Origin: Antilocapra americana
Taxonomy: Eukaryota > Chordata > Mammalia > Artiodactyla > Antilocapridae
DNA length: 64,000 nucleotides
Direction of reading: 5' to 3'
Assembly (NCBI GenBank): GCA_007570785.1
Contig: ML664157.1
Location: 5,417,424 to 5,481,423, forward strand
Part shown: positions 50,727 through 63,889 of the stretch, in pieces
Numbering within the stretch: the first letter of the stretch is position 1
How the letters are laid out: each line of letters begins with the position of its first letter
Translations under genes and position numbers: made by a program
The notes under the pieces: generated by a model
What the model saw: only the letters and a program-made list of their open reading frames with translations
Databases searched by the model: none
Told to the model about the DNA's origin: nothing

Positions 50727-50947
50727 GAACTTCCCTGGTGGCTCTGCAGGTGAAGAATCTACCTGCAGTGCAGAGACACAGGGTATGTGGGTTCAGTCTC
50801 TGTGTTGGCGAGATCCCCTGGAGAAGGAAATGGCAACCATTCCAGTATTTTTGCCTGAAAAATCCCATGGACAGAGAAGCCTGGTGGGCTACAGTCAGAA
50901 GGTCGCAAAGAGTCGGACATGACTGAGTGACTAAGCATACGTGATAC
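50727..50947 (+). mobile_element. Bov-tA SINE in MED12L intron A
   Basis: Complete. Target duplication agtattaaaa 50717-50726 and 50948-50957, identical. It lies about 290 nt past the exon A donor. Confidence 0.9.
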
Positions 50948-51038
50948 AGTATTAAAAAATGGAAAACCCTTAGTCTGGAAGAGGTCTGTTGCCCTAATTC
51001 CATCCTTTTCTCAAGCTTGCAGTTGGCTCATCATATTT

Positions 51039-51249
51039 TTTGTTGTTTAGCCGCTCGGTCATGTCAGACTCTTGGCAACCCCTTGGACCTTAGCCCGCCA
51101 GACTTCTTCGTCCATGGGATTTCCCAGGCAAGAATACTGGAATAGGTTGACATGTCCTCCTCCAAGGGGGTCTTCCTGACCCAGGGATAGAACCCACATC
51201 TCCTGCATTGGCAGGCGTATTCTTTACCACTGAGCCACCAGGAAAGCCC
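51039..51249 (-). mobile_element. Bov-tA SINE in MED12L intron A
   Basis: Complete antisense element. Target duplication catcatattt 51029-51038 and catcatcttt 51250-51259. With the sense copy 90 bp away it forms an inverted SINE pair. Confidence 0.9.
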
Positions 51250-54200
51250 CATCATCTTTACATGATAATTTAAACATGTGACAGTGTAGTGACTGATCTT
51301 TTCTTACGTTATTCAGAAGAATAATTGCCATAGGTGGGGCTACTTGCATCCCCAAACAATGTTAAAAAGAAGACTGGGTCTTTGCTCCATAATGCTTTTA
51401 CTTGGAATGTTCTTTCCTCAGTCTTTTTGCATAGTTTTTACAGTGAAGTTCTGCGTTTGTATTATGTCACCTTATTGCACAATTGGAATTTTGTAATTAT
51501 CCGCTTCACATTGGCCTAATTACCCTTTCCAAAGTTTATTTTATTAGCTAGTCATATGATTTAAAATGTGATATCATTTTGTATATTCCACTACCACCAG
51601 TGGTGTTTATTTCTCTTTTACTTAGGTAATACAATGGGAAAAATGTTTGGACTTTCCCTATGAAAATACCACACACTTCCTGCACATGGCATAAACCACC
51701 TCTAGGCATTCCACTTTGTTGTTCACTACAAAATGAATACTGTTTTATGAACCTTTTCCCAGAGGATCCAGTCTTAGAACTTTAACTGAACAAAAATACT
51801 GAAGCTTGTCCACAGTAGATCTTTCCTACAGAAAAGTGTAGATATAACCAGTGCAAATAGCCCTTTCCTCTCCATCATTAAGGGTGCAGATGCAGAAACA
51901 AGGTAGGAGGGTGGCATGTTTTTCAGTCTGAAAGTGTGTTTTGGGCATCTGGTGTATTAGAGCTCAGTGGGACAGCTACCTTCCTGTTATTTACATCAGA
52001 TTCCCGAACTCTCTTCTGTGGCCACACAAGGAGCTAGCGCTGTAGGAGCTCCATGAGGTTGTGGAAGGGAAATGAAACCTGTTGGCCTTATCGAGATTGT
52101 GAAGAGGGGGAAGAGCTGCTCTAAAAAAAACTGTTGATCTGCTCTTTTTCTGTTTTCTCTATTAAAGAAAAGAGGAAATAGGCTCAATTTCGAAGCTCAG
52201 CAGCTGGCTAGCAAAATGTATCCGAAACTACCTTTTTGTATATTTGAGAATGGGATGGGCACTATCTCTTTAGGAGGTTCAGTAATACATGCTTTTCCTA
52301 AATTAATTTCAGCAAGTCTTTCCAGATCCTGTGGAATGTTTGGTGCTGGAAGGCTGAGGCGTAGGACAAGGAAGGAAGCACTGTGGTGTCCCTTTCTGCT
52401 GAGTCCACTTCCTTTCTTTACAAAGAGTTTTTTTTAAATGCTCAACTATCGTCTGTCCCATCTTTGGACTAGTCTCTTAAATTGGCAGTTCTTGCTTGTG
52501 AACTCACCAGGAGATCACTGTTCTTCCACGCTGACTTTTGAGCTGTTCAGTACTAGAGGCACCGCTGAGGAGAGGGGCATCTTCAGTGGGGATTTTGTCT
52601 TTCCCACATTCTAAATAAAACTTCTCATCAATCAGGAATATATTTGTTAATCTGGGATAGCGAGCTGCCTTCTGCTAAGGAGTCTTAAGTTTAAGCCACT
52701 ATGTAAACACTAACATTGATATGCTGATGAGGCCAGAAACAGGTAGTGTTAGCATGTGTTTGATTTGTGGTTACAAATAAAAACATGACTTTGAGGAACT
52801 CATTAGGTGTGCTCTCAGATCAACCACACTTTGCCCGGGAGGGTGGGGTGGATTCATAATCTAATGTTGAAGTGACATTTCTAGTCGAACATAGGCAAGT
52901 CTCATTCTACATTTACATTGACAGGTCATCCTTGGGTGTGAATTTTCAAACCATTAATGAAGTTTATCATAACAGCAAAAGCCCAAACTTCTAGGATTAG
53001 AGAGATTCAGTATATGTGCTGTTGAAGTGAGCACCAGGGTTAGAGTTGTTTTAAAAAATGGAAGACCAAAATTAAGCCACAGAAGAGCAATAATATATAT
53101 TTTGAAAGCAATTGAACATAAAACAGATGAAAATCTATGAATTGCTGTTATTGCTTATGTAAATATCATTAAAATAAAATATTCCTTTGAGAACTACCAG
53201 TAATTTCTTCAAGTTTTCTTTCACTTAACTATATGTAAGTAAATAGAACTTATTAATATAGACAAACCAATAAAGAGGCCTTTTTGAGTTCTCATACTGG
53301 GTCTTCATCCTCAGTTCTGTTACTTTTCTTGATGACACACTTGGTTTTAGTCCCAAGAAAGACTAAATATATTAACTTCACTTCCAAAGCTCATGGTACC
53401 CAAGAATATTGGTGTAAGCTTTCAGTCTTGGATCAATGATGTTAGTAAGTGAAAAATTCAAAACTTGAATGTTTTAAACACACTTTTGACCTGTGAGCAG
53501 CTATATTGAAGGCAAAATATCACACTTACTTTGTACCTGAGAATAGACATTGAAAACCAAGTAGGTTTTATGAACTTCTTTGTTCTTATTCTTTGCATTA
53601 TATTCGGTGTTACTTGGCAAAAGTTACACATAATCTTGTACCTTATGTTACTTAGCACGTTTTAATTCTCTGTCTGTTTGCTTTAGGAAATAAAACAGCC
53701 TGGGTTTTTTGCTTGTATTTTGCCCCTTAACCATACTTGCTTGTTGTTGAAAGAGAAATCTCCTTTCTTCCTAACGTTGTTTTGTAAAACATTTGCTATT
53801 ACATTTGCTATTAGCAAACTATTTAAGTGTAGTGAAATCTTTCTTGTATCTTAAATAAAAAAAAAATCTGTAAAATTACCTTTGTTCCCTGAAATTAAAC
53901 TTTCCCAAATAAGATGAGGAGGCTTTTGTTTCAGTAGCATTTGATTACTTAGAATCATAGTGTTGGAAAAGATCATGGAGATCATACAATATAGCATTTT
54001 CTTGCTTTTAGATTTGTTTTTGTAAATATATATATTAAAAAATAATTTAAAATAGGACCTAATTATTTCTGGATCTTATCTTCAGAACTGTCAAGAATAA
54101 GAGCCCTTCTGGAATAAGCTATGTTCATAGTATTTCTTACTTTTATTTTTTCCAAACTTCTTTATGTTAAATTGATAAAGTTAGCACTTTTCCATTAATT

Positions 54201-54417
54201 TGGACAGATTTAATTCTTTCCTACCCCCTAAAAAGTTAGGAATTGTGTAGCTTTCCCTTTTTACATACTGAGTTGTTACAGAGTCACCTAACAAGATGCC
54301 AATGGAGTTTTCTGTTACATCCATTTGAGCCTGGGTGATTTCTTTTTTCCCCATTCAATGTTGATATCATATATTAAAACTCAGTAAGAAATATTTAAGG
54401 AGGGATTTCTCATTAAT

Positions 54418-54535
54418 CCTGGAGAAGGGAATGGCAACCCATCCAGTATTCTTACCTGGAGAATTACATGGAGAGAGAAGCCTGGTGGAGCTAGGGCTAC
54501 GGTTGCAAAGAGTCAGACATGACTGAGCAACTATC
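54418..54535 (+). mobile_element. BovA monomer, 5'-truncated, with perfect target duplication
   Basis: A 118-bp element from 'cctggagaagggaatggcaa' to 'gacatgactgagcaactat', flanked by identical 13-bp atttctcattaat (54405-54417 and 54536-54548). It lies 440 nt before exon B. Confidence 0.92.
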
Positions 54536-54574
54536 ATTTCTCATTAATAGCCAAAATTTAAATATATTACATAA

Positions 54575-54910
54575 ATGAGAATGGATAATGTTTAGAAAAT
54601 AATTGGAATTACCTCATCAATATGGATCAACCTCAGAAGAATACTATTGAGTGAAAAATGACAGATATAAAAAGTACATATCATATGATTCCATTGGTAT
54701 AAAGTGAGCAGCACTAATCTGAGCCAATAGAGGACAGGCTCTTGGTTCTCTGGGGAGGGGAAGTGACTGCATGGAACCTGAGAGGGCTTCTAGGGTTTTG
54801 GTATGCAATTTTGTGATTTGAGTTTTATTACATGAATTAATTTCTTTTGTAGAAATTCAGTGAGTCTGTACACTTTTCCGTATGTGTGCTATACTTCAGT
54901 AAACAGGTAT
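54575..54910 (+). repeat. Old L1 3'-end fragment
   Basis: 'atatggatcaacctcagaag', 'tattgagtgaaaaatgacag' and 'tatcatatgattccattggt' follow the L1 ORF2/3'UTR transition; diverged. It ends about 65 nt before exon B. Confidence 0.65.
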
Positions 54911-54974
54911 CCCTGAAAAAGGTCAGGAGCTTCAACTACATGAAAAATAATGTATCCACTATGTGTTTATTTAG

Positions 54975-55093
54975 TTGGAGATGAAGGACAGAAAGCCAGG
55001 AAGAACAAACAGGAAGCATTTCCAACCCTGGAGACTGTGTTCACAAAACTGCAACTCCTTTCCTATTTCGATCAGCATCAAGTGACATCTCAG
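54975..55093 (+). CDS. MED12L: MED12L internal exon B
   Basis: This 119-nt exon follows the acceptor ...tttag and precedes the donor gtagcc. Joined to the last G of exon A it reads V-GDEGQKARKNKQEAFPTLE and continues to YFDQHQVTSQ, ending in phase 0. The same order (EAFPT, then YDQHQVT) is found in MED12. The acceptor tract is not very pyrimidine-rich, but the protein continuity leaves little doubt. Confidence 0.94.
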
Positions 55094-55717
55094 GTAGCCA
55101 TTAAAGCTGATTGATTATGGGGCTGGGATGTTTCCTTAAATCTCTTTGGTGCAATATGTGTTTTCTGCCTGCGTCTTATAAATGCATTTTTAAAACGTAT
55201 TTGGAAGTGTCCTAAAACTATCGAGTCGTTCAGTTTCAAATGTCAGTTTACTTTTCTCAGAGGATTAATTTTTATCCTAGAAATATTTTTACCTTGTGAT
55301 AATAATCAGCACTACATAATCTCTAGTGCAAACCTTACATTATTACATTTTGTGTCCTACGTGGCTGATTGATAAGGGAGAAATCTGTTAAGGACTGAAA
55401 CAAAGTACTTTGCAATCGGGAAGAAACCAAATCCATAGGTAGTCAAAGGAATATCTGGAAATTAATTAAACATTTATAGTTCTACCTTTGGGAGAGTTAG
55501 GTCAAGATTTTAATGACAACTTGTCTTATTTCTTCAAATTATAGTTGTTTTAAGGATATTATTTGATTTGTACATGATTTTGTTTTCTGTAGAAATATGG
55601 TTCAACTTCTAAGTAGAATCATGTATAAATTCACATTTCTTACACCCCAAAGTTAAAATGATACATAAAAGATATTTGGAATATTGGTCTTCTAATTACT
55701 TTCACTTTTTCACATAG

Positions 55718-55861
55718 ATTTCTAACAATGTGCTGGAACAAATCACAAGCTTTGCATCAGGAACATCATACCATCTCCCATTGGCTCACCATATTCAGCT
55801 CATCTTTGATCTCATGGAGCCAGCACTGAATATCAATGGGCTCATTGACTTCGCAATACAG
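55718..55861 (+). CDS. MED12L: MED12L internal exon C
   Basis: This 144-nt exon codes exactly 48 codons, phase 0 on both sides, between acceptor ...cacatag and donor gtatca. It reads [19 protein letters not shown], followed by [20 protein letters not shown] and FAIQ. This segment is strongly conserved with MED12 and belongs to the central LCEWAV-type region of the family. It is 624 nt downstream of exon B. Being a multiple of three, it could be skipped without a frameshift. Confidence 0.96.
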
Positions 55862-56692
55862 GTATCAAAGACATCCTGCCTTTTAGCAAAGCAAACCTAC
55901 TAGGCATTGTATAGTTTACAGTGAGCCACCCCGTGCAATTTTATATAGTTGGGACATTCTGAGTCAACAGTATCTAACTAGCATTTTCAACTAGCACTGT
56001 GTCCATAATTTTCAATTAAATATAATTGGTGTTAAAATAGAATAGTAAAAAAGTGAGAGTTTTGACTGTATTTCTTATTTGTCTTTTGTTGTTTTGCTTA
56101 GGGAAAGGTGAAAATTTGTTTGCTGTTTATAATAGAGTATATTTTATGTAAGAGCAAAAAATATGAAACATTGATTTGTTCCACTATTTTTCTTGTACAC
56201 ATACTTGAGTTCTTTTGTTAGTATATGTTATTAGTGAGTAGAAATAAAACACATCTTTTACTTATTCTGTTGGAGGTGTTAGCATTGTTAATAATAAGAA
56301 AATACTGAAGAATAACTTCCATTTATTGAAAATGAGATGTAAATGGAAAAAAATCAAGAAGTTAGGGGTGTTTTTTTCCTGAAATTATCCAGTCCAGAAC
56401 TTTGGACCACCATAAAATTTTGGCAACTATTTCAGTATTGAATCCCTCTTGATGTCATGGACCATGATGCCCGTACAGAAGGAAAACTAAAATTTGATAA
56501 AGGATTACAAGTAAAAGCTATTTAATTGCCTGAGGTACTGCAGTGGTGGTTTTCTATGTATATAGTCCTGCCGCAGAACGAGGAAGGAGATCAAGCAATT
56601 TTGGGATGACTCAGTATACCCAGAGTTTGTAAAAATTAACGTTTTTTCCTATTTGTTCTGGCAGCTACATGCTTATTCTGTCCCTTTTGCAG

Positions 56693-56856
56693 CTCCTGAA
56701 TGAACTGAGTGTTGTGGAAGCGGAACTCCTCCTGAAATCCTCCAGCCTGGCAGGAAGTTACACGACAGGACTGTGTGTCTGCATTGTGGCTGTCCTCAGG
56801 CGTTACCACAGCTGTCTGATCCTGAATCCTGATCAGACAGCCCAGGTGTTTGAAGG
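56693..56856 (+). CDS. MED12L: MED12L internal exon D, ending in a tandem donor
   Basis: This 164-nt exon follows acceptor ...cccttttgcag and encodes [20 protein letters not shown], then GSYTTG, the [10 protein letters not shown] segment and DQTAQVFEG. It is among the most conserved parts shared with MED12. The frame requires the exon to end GAA GG, so the donor is gttggt, a weak sequence. A second GT (gtatat) starts 4 nt later. The next exon supplies A TTG, giving G-L, as in MED12 (EGLCGVVKH). The polypyrimidine tract is good. Confidence 0.95.
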
Positions 56857-57919
56857 GTTGGTATATTCTAGAATGTGTAATGTGGCTTTTTTAAACAAGC
56901 TTTATTTTGAAATAATAACTTAATATAAAGTTTGAAAGAAGAACAAAGGCCTTCCTATATACCCTTTTCACAGATTTAACAATAGAATGTGTATTTGTGA
57001 TAAAGTTTTATAGTGGCTTTAAACATAAAATAGTACTGCTTCATAAAAAGATGCATAGTTAAAGAATGTCTGTGCCCGGAAGCGTTTATCAGAAAGGTGA
57101 TAAAAGGGAAAAAAGCCTGTCTGCCTACTTCTCTCTCCCTAGTTACTGTCATCTCTACTGACCAGAATCCTGAATTATTATGTTTGGCAAATATGTGGTT
57201 GCTTCTTTGTTCACGTAATTTCAGTTTCTATTTGGAGAATCCAACTCCAAATAAGCTTTGAATACATATCATCTTACAGATTTAACTTTTCAATTTATTT
57301 TTTTTTAATAAATTAAAGGAAAATTTTGATGAGTTAATCTAGAATAAATGACTTTTTGATTCTTAGTCTTTTTCAGTTTGGATGAATTGTAGGCTAAGGT
57401 TTTCTCTACTACCGTTAGAGAAGTTGGGCTAAGTTATTACATCACTACTATTAGAGGCTGAAATTACTGGGGCCAGAGAAATATAATGAGCTGTCAAAAC
57501 ACTTATTCTGAGCTCTCTCTTGTCCACTGCAGACTTCTTTCTCCAGGCTTTATGTATATGTAAAAGAAAGGCAACTTCTTTTTCTTTTTCTTCGATTTTT
57601 CCTCCTGGGCTCAAAGGACAAACATGGAGTTCTTTGGTTTCACAGTGCCTTTTTTTTTTGGTAATCCAGCACATGTAATCTATCTATTTAACAGCAGCTT
57701 TTGGAGGGAAGAGGAAATGCTACCACATTAATTCTACACATAGGTTTTTAAATTTCTAACTATTCTTTGAAGTCTTAAAGATGTTTCTGTAATAACCATA
57801 TAAAAAACCAGAACAAAGTAAATCCAATTATTGTTACATTCAGTTCATATAAGAGGCTGTCTCTTAACTACATGTGCTTTTCTTTAACTGCATTTCCCAA
57901 GGTGAACCATTTTTACTTT

Positions 57920-58000
57920 AAAGTTGAAGGGGAACACATGTACACCCAAGGTGGATTCATGTCAATGTATGGCAAAACCAACACAATATTGTAAAGAAAA
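57920..58000 (+). mobile_element. Short L1-BT-like 3' tail
   Basis: 'gaacacatgtacacccaagg', 'tggattcatgtcaatgtatg' and 'caacacaatattgtaaag' are the extreme 3' end of the bovine-type L1. Confidence 0.8.
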
Positions 58001-58589
58001 AAGTCTTTCTTGAATTTGTTACAATAAAAAAAAAAAATAATCCAGTTTATAGGAAAGAAAAAAAAAGTGATTACTATATTGGAGTAGAGTTCTGATTATA
58101 GTAGAGGGATTATATGCCTTCTATAATCACTGTGAATGCTAATCAAAAAAATAAAGTTGAAGTACATTTTTGACTAGTTTTTAGGCGTAAGTAGAATTTT
58201 TGCTTTTAGACTTTTGCTAACATTGAACTTGACATAAATATTTCTGTGCCTCTTCTCTATTTGCAGCCATCGTCACCTAACAAATACTATCTTATCATTT
58301 GGAGACCCCTCAATCTTTCCTTCAAGCTTGTCTCTCCTATTCTGGCCTCTTTCTTCAGTTTTTTCTCTGTGACCAGAGTCAGCAGAATTTTTTTCTCTGT
58401 TGAGCCGGTTGTTAAATATTTTAGCCTTGGTGAGCCATACGTTTTCTCTTCATATGAGAGAAAAGCCACAGATAATAAACACTTAAATTATTACTAAGTG
58501 ACGTCTGAAACATCCCTGGTATTCCTAAATGTAAGAAAATAGCTACCTTAGAATCCAGAAAATATAGAGCTATTTTACAGCCCTCAACT

Positions 58590-58700
58590 GCCCTGTGGAG
58601 TTGAATAATTAGTACCATTTTACGAGTCAAGAAACTGACACTCGGGTCTGTTAGTTGGAGTGTTGTACCCAGCATCTCATAGCTAATAAATCCACCAGAT
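58590..58700 (-). repeat. MIR SINE remnant
   Basis: Antisense MIR: 'agtaccattttacgagtcaa' then 'gaaactgacactcgggtc'. Confidence 0.5.
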
Positions 58701-59724
58701 TGCTGAAACAGTTAGCAATCATTCATGCAGCTCATTCATGCTGTTTCATTTACACCATACTTCTTAAATTGTGAATGGAAATGCCCTAATTGGTCATGAA
58801 ATGAAAATAAAAGTTTTTCACAAGTACTCTTTTTTTTTCCTTTATTTTGAAATTTATGTAATTATCATTTATTTTGATATTTTAAATTTGTATTCTATTA
58901 AATGTTTATAAAATCATGTTTGATATTCACTTTATGTTTTTTTTTATTATATATAGTAAAGATAAATGTGTTTCCCAAAACTGTTATTCTGGGTTGGATT
59001 TTTTTTTTTTTTTTTTGCACTTACGTAAACAGACTGGATCTCAATGTAAAATATTTCGTTACTTCTAGGAAGTGGCGAGAGCACTGACTTTGATAGAGTA
59101 AATGCCTGGCAGTCTTTGAATACATGTTTGTTTTCTTTAATCACAAAATAATTCTTTGCTTTTTCAAGGTATACCTGAAGCTACTTTGGTTTGTATAGGT
59201 AACAACTGATTGAAGCAGATACTTTTCTTCTTAACTATGGGACACTTTTGATGTAACTGACAGCCCTTTTCAGTTGCCTGCCTCTGCTGCTGTCAATTCA
59301 GAGGCCTTGGGATGCTACATGGTTATTTCTTTGCATGGTTTGCTAGGTCCCACCTCTGATGTTGGGCTGGATTTCTTTCTGGATGTTGTTTGCGCTTCTC
59401 TGCCTTATTTTGAAAGGCATTTCTCATTTACACCCACAAAGAAAAAGCCCACCACATGGCAGACCCATTTCAGGGAACACTGCTCTTCCTTTGCGATTGC
59501 CAGCTGAATGACAGAGCCGTCAGGGTTCTGCTGATCCCAGAGTGGGAATAACAAGTCCAAGTCTGTGTGAGTCCTCAAATCCCAGGTCTCGAGAAGGGTG
59601 CTCAGAAGTGTCGCCTGTGAGTCCAGTGTCCTTCTCAGCCTTGACATCCCGGACTTCCTCCCATCTTCTAAACAGCAGAGAAGGCTCTAGACTGGTCCTC
59701 CGGAGAGACTGAGTTCTCTTTTTG

Positions 59725-59860
59725 GATCTGCTATACACTAGCTCTCTGCCTTGTGGGCAAGTTCCATTACCTTTCTGAGCCCCAGAGCCCTCTTTTTAAG
59801 ATAAAGAAGGTGAATCAGATGATTTCTGAAACGTTTTTCAGCCTTAATAATCTTGAGTCC
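59725..59860 (+). repeat. MIR SINE remnant
   Basis: 'ctgccttgtgggcaagttcc' and 'attacctttctgagccccag' match the MIR core. Confidence 0.5.
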
Positions 59861-60635
59861 TATGTGACACTGTTGTAGTAGTAATGAACTCTGTAGCCAA
59901 ATGCATCATGGCGGTGGAATCTGACTCTGATAGGTGGGCGGACCACTAGTGTGTCTGTCTGTGTCACGTGAAATTGTGTGGTGTGTGAGTTGTGGCCCAA
60001 GAGGCCATCTTTCTGATCTGGGAAACTGGAGTAGTAAATGCTTCTTCTGAATTGCACATGTTATATCACCAAAAAGAAGGGGTTTGGAATTCTTAATTAA
60101 GATTAGCTAAAATAAATTTGTTTCTAGTTTGGATAAACAAGGAGAATGTGACCTCAAACCATGAATTTGTCAGTTTCATGCCTGAACCAGCTTATGGTCT
60201 TAAAATTGAACTTAACGGACTTACTGATATGAAGATATCGCTTCCTTACAAAGTGGACATGGAGTCCTTTGCACATTTCCTGAATTTATCAATTTTTTTT
60301 ACTCAAGAGAGGTTGTCTACTAAAACTTTTGTGTCCTAGTGCAGACACTTTATTGATGGACTCCTCCCAATACATCTTCTGCATGCAGGAATTTCTTTTA
60401 TTTCTTATTGTTAATGGCATTTCTGAAGTTTTAAAAAGACTTAGTGTTTCAATACCATAATAGAAAATGATATTTTATTCAGTTATTTGCTTGCTATAAT
60501 GATTAGTGTTAACAGTCTGATATCTTTTTTTGTTACTCAAAGTAATCAGGAACATATTGTCACTCTAAAAATCAGGCAATAACATATATATTGACAAAGT
60601 ATGTGTCTCATGTCCTCATGTACTTTTCTCCTTAG

Positions 60636-60767
60636 ATTGTGTGGTGTGGTAAAGCATGTTGTGAACCCCTCAGAATGTTCTTCCCCTGAAAGATGCATCT
60701 TAGCCTACCTCTACGATCTCTACGTGTCATGTAGCCACCTCAGAAGTAAATTTGGAGACCTCTTCAG
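60636..60767 (+). CDS. MED12L: MED12L internal exon E
   Basis: This 132-nt exon follows acceptor ...tctccttag and precedes donor gtgggt. After completing the split G codon it reads [20 protein letters not shown] and then [15 protein letters not shown], ending at GDLF plus two bases. The [22 protein letters not shown] and F-G-L-F landmarks agree with MED12. The following exon (expected to begin with a Ser-completing base) was not found before 64000, so the gene continues beyond the window. Confidence 0.95.
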
Positions 60768-61309
60768 GTGGGTAGAAGAAAGTCAAAAGGATAAGAATAG
60801 GTTTATGCCCCCCCCTCTTTTTTGTGGGCCAACCAATATTGTCATCCTTTTTAATAATGAGAAGTAATCCTTATTATATCTGCCAGAATTCCTATTGAAT
60901 TACATTTCATTGTACCTATAACCTCCTATTCCAAACTACTATGCATGTTTAACTCTGATTGCAATTTTGGTAGAAGGGAAAACATTCTGTATTTTGCAGT
61001 TGCTATTACCTCACTTAGAAAATTGTTTCCCCACCGTTTGCATACTTACTTTCTCCCTGCATTTGTTTCTTTGACTCCTTTACCTTCCTACTTGAAATAG
61101 CATTTCTGGCTCCCTGTCCTTCTTTGCAGTTTAGCACTTGTTTCCCCAACAGGGGGAGAGGTGCTGGAAACTCCTTACTTGCTTGATGTTGTTTGAGGAA
61201 GTTTAGGTGATTAATTCTAAGTTTGGCGGAGATGGTAATAGCTGACAAAATAAATTTGGAACCTAGAATCAGGCAAGGAAAGAATAGTCAGTTATGATTT
61301 TCTTCACTG

Positions 61310-61985
61310 TCTTGTACCTGGCATCCAGTTTGTTTGTAAATCTGAGAAACTCTGTCTTCCAGGTACATCTAGAATCTGACCACTCTTTATTGCTTTGCCA
61401 CTCCCACCATGCTCATCTCTTGGTTGGACCATCACATTTTCCTTCTAACTGCTTTCTTGGCTTGCATCCTTGATTGTCTTAAGAGTATTCTCAACATGTC
61501 TTCAAAAGTCATCCTTTTGAAACAAGAATAACTTGACATATACCAGTGGCTTCTTACCTACTCCAAATAGAATTCAAAATCCTTTGGGATCTACTGGATT
61601 CATCCCTCTCTTCTCTTTCTCTCTGATCAGATTAACCACATGGACCTCCCTGTTGGTCTCCAGACATTGTAAACACACTCCCATCTTGGAGCTTTTGCAT
61701 TTCACCGTTCTCTTTCCCACAGTTACTTGCCTACTCCTACGGTTCATTCAGGGCTCTGCCTCCCTGATCAGCTCCTTTGAAGAAGGACAGCCCCTGCTCC
61801 CACTCTCTGTCATTCTCTGAGCTTAACATTATTCCCCCTCCCGACTCCATACATTATACAGTTATTAATGGTCTGGCTCCTTTCTAGAATATAAAGTTCT
61901 TGAGAACAGAAGTTTTATATTTTCTTGATTGCTCTATCCCAGTGCCTTCAGGAGTATCTGGCTCATGGTAAGCACTTCAAAGAAA
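61310..61985 (+). repeat. L2 LINE 3'-end remnant
   Basis: L2 phrases appear in order: 'ggtctccagacattgtaaac', 'cattcagggctctgcctccc', 'atataaagttcttgagaaca', and the end 'tatctggctcatggtaagca'. No frame is preserved. Confidence 0.6.
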
Positions 61986-62449
61986 AAAAAATCTGTCTAA
62001 AGAATGATCTATACCTAAAACAAAATCTGTGATATTTTTAATGATACTGATAGGGAAAAAAAATGTGGAAGTATGTCTTTATGAAATGAATTAGGTTTAA
62101 AAATAATCCCTTATGAAATACTAATATTTTCCCCTAGAAATAATGTAAAAACAATGCCCCATGTTCTTCTATTACTTTGCAGAGAGCTTTCTCATACATG
62201 ACTGGGTTCTTGCAATAGCCCTCAAGTTTCTCAAGAAAGCTATAGTGTTTGACCACTAATGCTCCTACAGGGTAGTAAAGCATGTTAAGTGAATTAATTC
62301 AAGTAATGCACACTGGCTGGGCAGAAACTTAGGAGACCAACAATGAACTGAGGGGCTACTTAGCATTAGCAGTTAAAGACATGGAAGAAAACTGCAACTC
62401 TCTTGGAAAACCTTCAAGTCAAGCATTATTTATAGTCTAGGATTAAGAA

Positions 62450-62704
62450 CGGAGAAGGAAATGGCACCCCACTCCAGTACTCTTGTCTGGAAAACCCCAT
62501 GGACAGAGGAGCCTGGTGGGCTGCAGTCCTTGGGGTCGCTAAGAGTCGGACACAACTGAGCGACTTCACTTTCACGCATTGGAGAAGGAAGTGGCAACCC
62601 ACTCCGTTCTTGCCTGGAGAATCCCTGATGGGGGTGCCTGGTGGGCTGCGGTCTATGGGGTCGCACAGAGTCAGACACGACTGACACGACTTAGCAGCAG
62701 CAGC
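62450..62704 (+). mobile_element. Young Bov-A2 SINE
   Basis: Two BovA monomers close to consensus, ending 'gacttagcagcagcagc'. Target duplication aggattaagaa at 62439-62449 and 62705-62715 is identical. Confidence 0.93.
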
Positions 62705-62868
62705 AGGATTAAGAAAATGGTTGAAGAAAAGCTAGATACGTAGAGAGATGTCTATTAGTATATTACTAAACCGATTTTAATGATTGGATCTGAAACATCA
62801 TCTATAATGTGTAGAAGTGTAATATTTGAAGGAAATAGATCACTAATCACATCTACATATGACTGAGC

Positions 62869-63065
62869 AGGCTTTCCTGGTGGCTCAGATGAGTAAAGAA
62901 TCTGCCTGCCAGTGCAGGAGACATTGGTTTGATCCCTGCATCAGGAAGATCCCCTGGAGAAGGGAGTGGCAACCCACTCCAGTATTCTTGCCTGGAGAAT
63001 CCCCGGTGGGCTACAGTCTAAGAGGTTGAAAAGAGTCAGACATGGACTGAGCAGCCAACATTCAC
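62869..63065 (+). mobile_element. Bov-tA SINE
   Basis: Complete. Target duplication tatgactgagc at 62858-62868 and 63066-63076 is identical. A short deletion removes the 'catggacagaggagcct' part of the body. Confidence 0.92.
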
Positions 63066-63889
63066 TATGACTGAGCTGCTGCTGTGTGCCAACGGCTTGG
63101 CTGGGTTATTTTCATCAAGATCTTTAATCCTCCGATCAACCCCAGGAAGTAGAAATAATTTTTCCTATCAATAAATGATTGCTCTTCATCATAAGTTAAT
63201 AAACAATGAAGCCTACATTTGAATATAAGTCATTTTGGCCTTGAGCTATGTGTTGCTTTCATTACTCTATCAGGTTTTTCTGGTACATACAGTTTCAGAA
63301 GGAAATGAGTGTTTTTATTTGTTTGTTAACTCCATATACTCCTGCAACAGAGAGTGCTAAGAATTTGACAGTGACCTAGATGGCAGCTAATGTTTCATTA
63401 AAACCTTGAGCTCATCTGGAAAGAGTGTAATAAGTGAAATAGGAAGCCTCAAAATGAAGAGTGAGGAGACTCACCATGAACCACAAAGTTCAGGAAAATT
63501 GTAAGAGGCAGGAGGGCATCAACTTGAAAGAAGTCCCTAGCAAAGTGAGGCTGACTCATAAAAAAAATGCAGAAAGAAAAGCAGAATTCTTTTGCTTTCT
63601 TAAGACAAACTTGAGTAGATTGTTAGAATTAAGTGGGAAGTTGATAAAAAAAAGAGATACTGCTTTGCTATTTGCAGAAGTCTGTTTCGTTAACACTCGG
63701 AATACTGGGAGGTGGAGGAAACTAGGGACTGATACTAGGAAGGGGACCAGCAGAGAGAAAAATTGGTTTTTATTTCCTTTTTAGTGGGCAAGTGAAACAA
63801 ATTTAGAACTATCGCTAAGTGAGAATGTATGAAAAGTTGAGTGGAAAGCATGACAAGGGTTAAGACAGGGAAAAGGGAGATTTTATAAG

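Noticed and set aside
56857..56923. Continuation of the exon D frame past its donor
   Set aside because: The open frame is intron read-through; family comparison places the junction at 56856.
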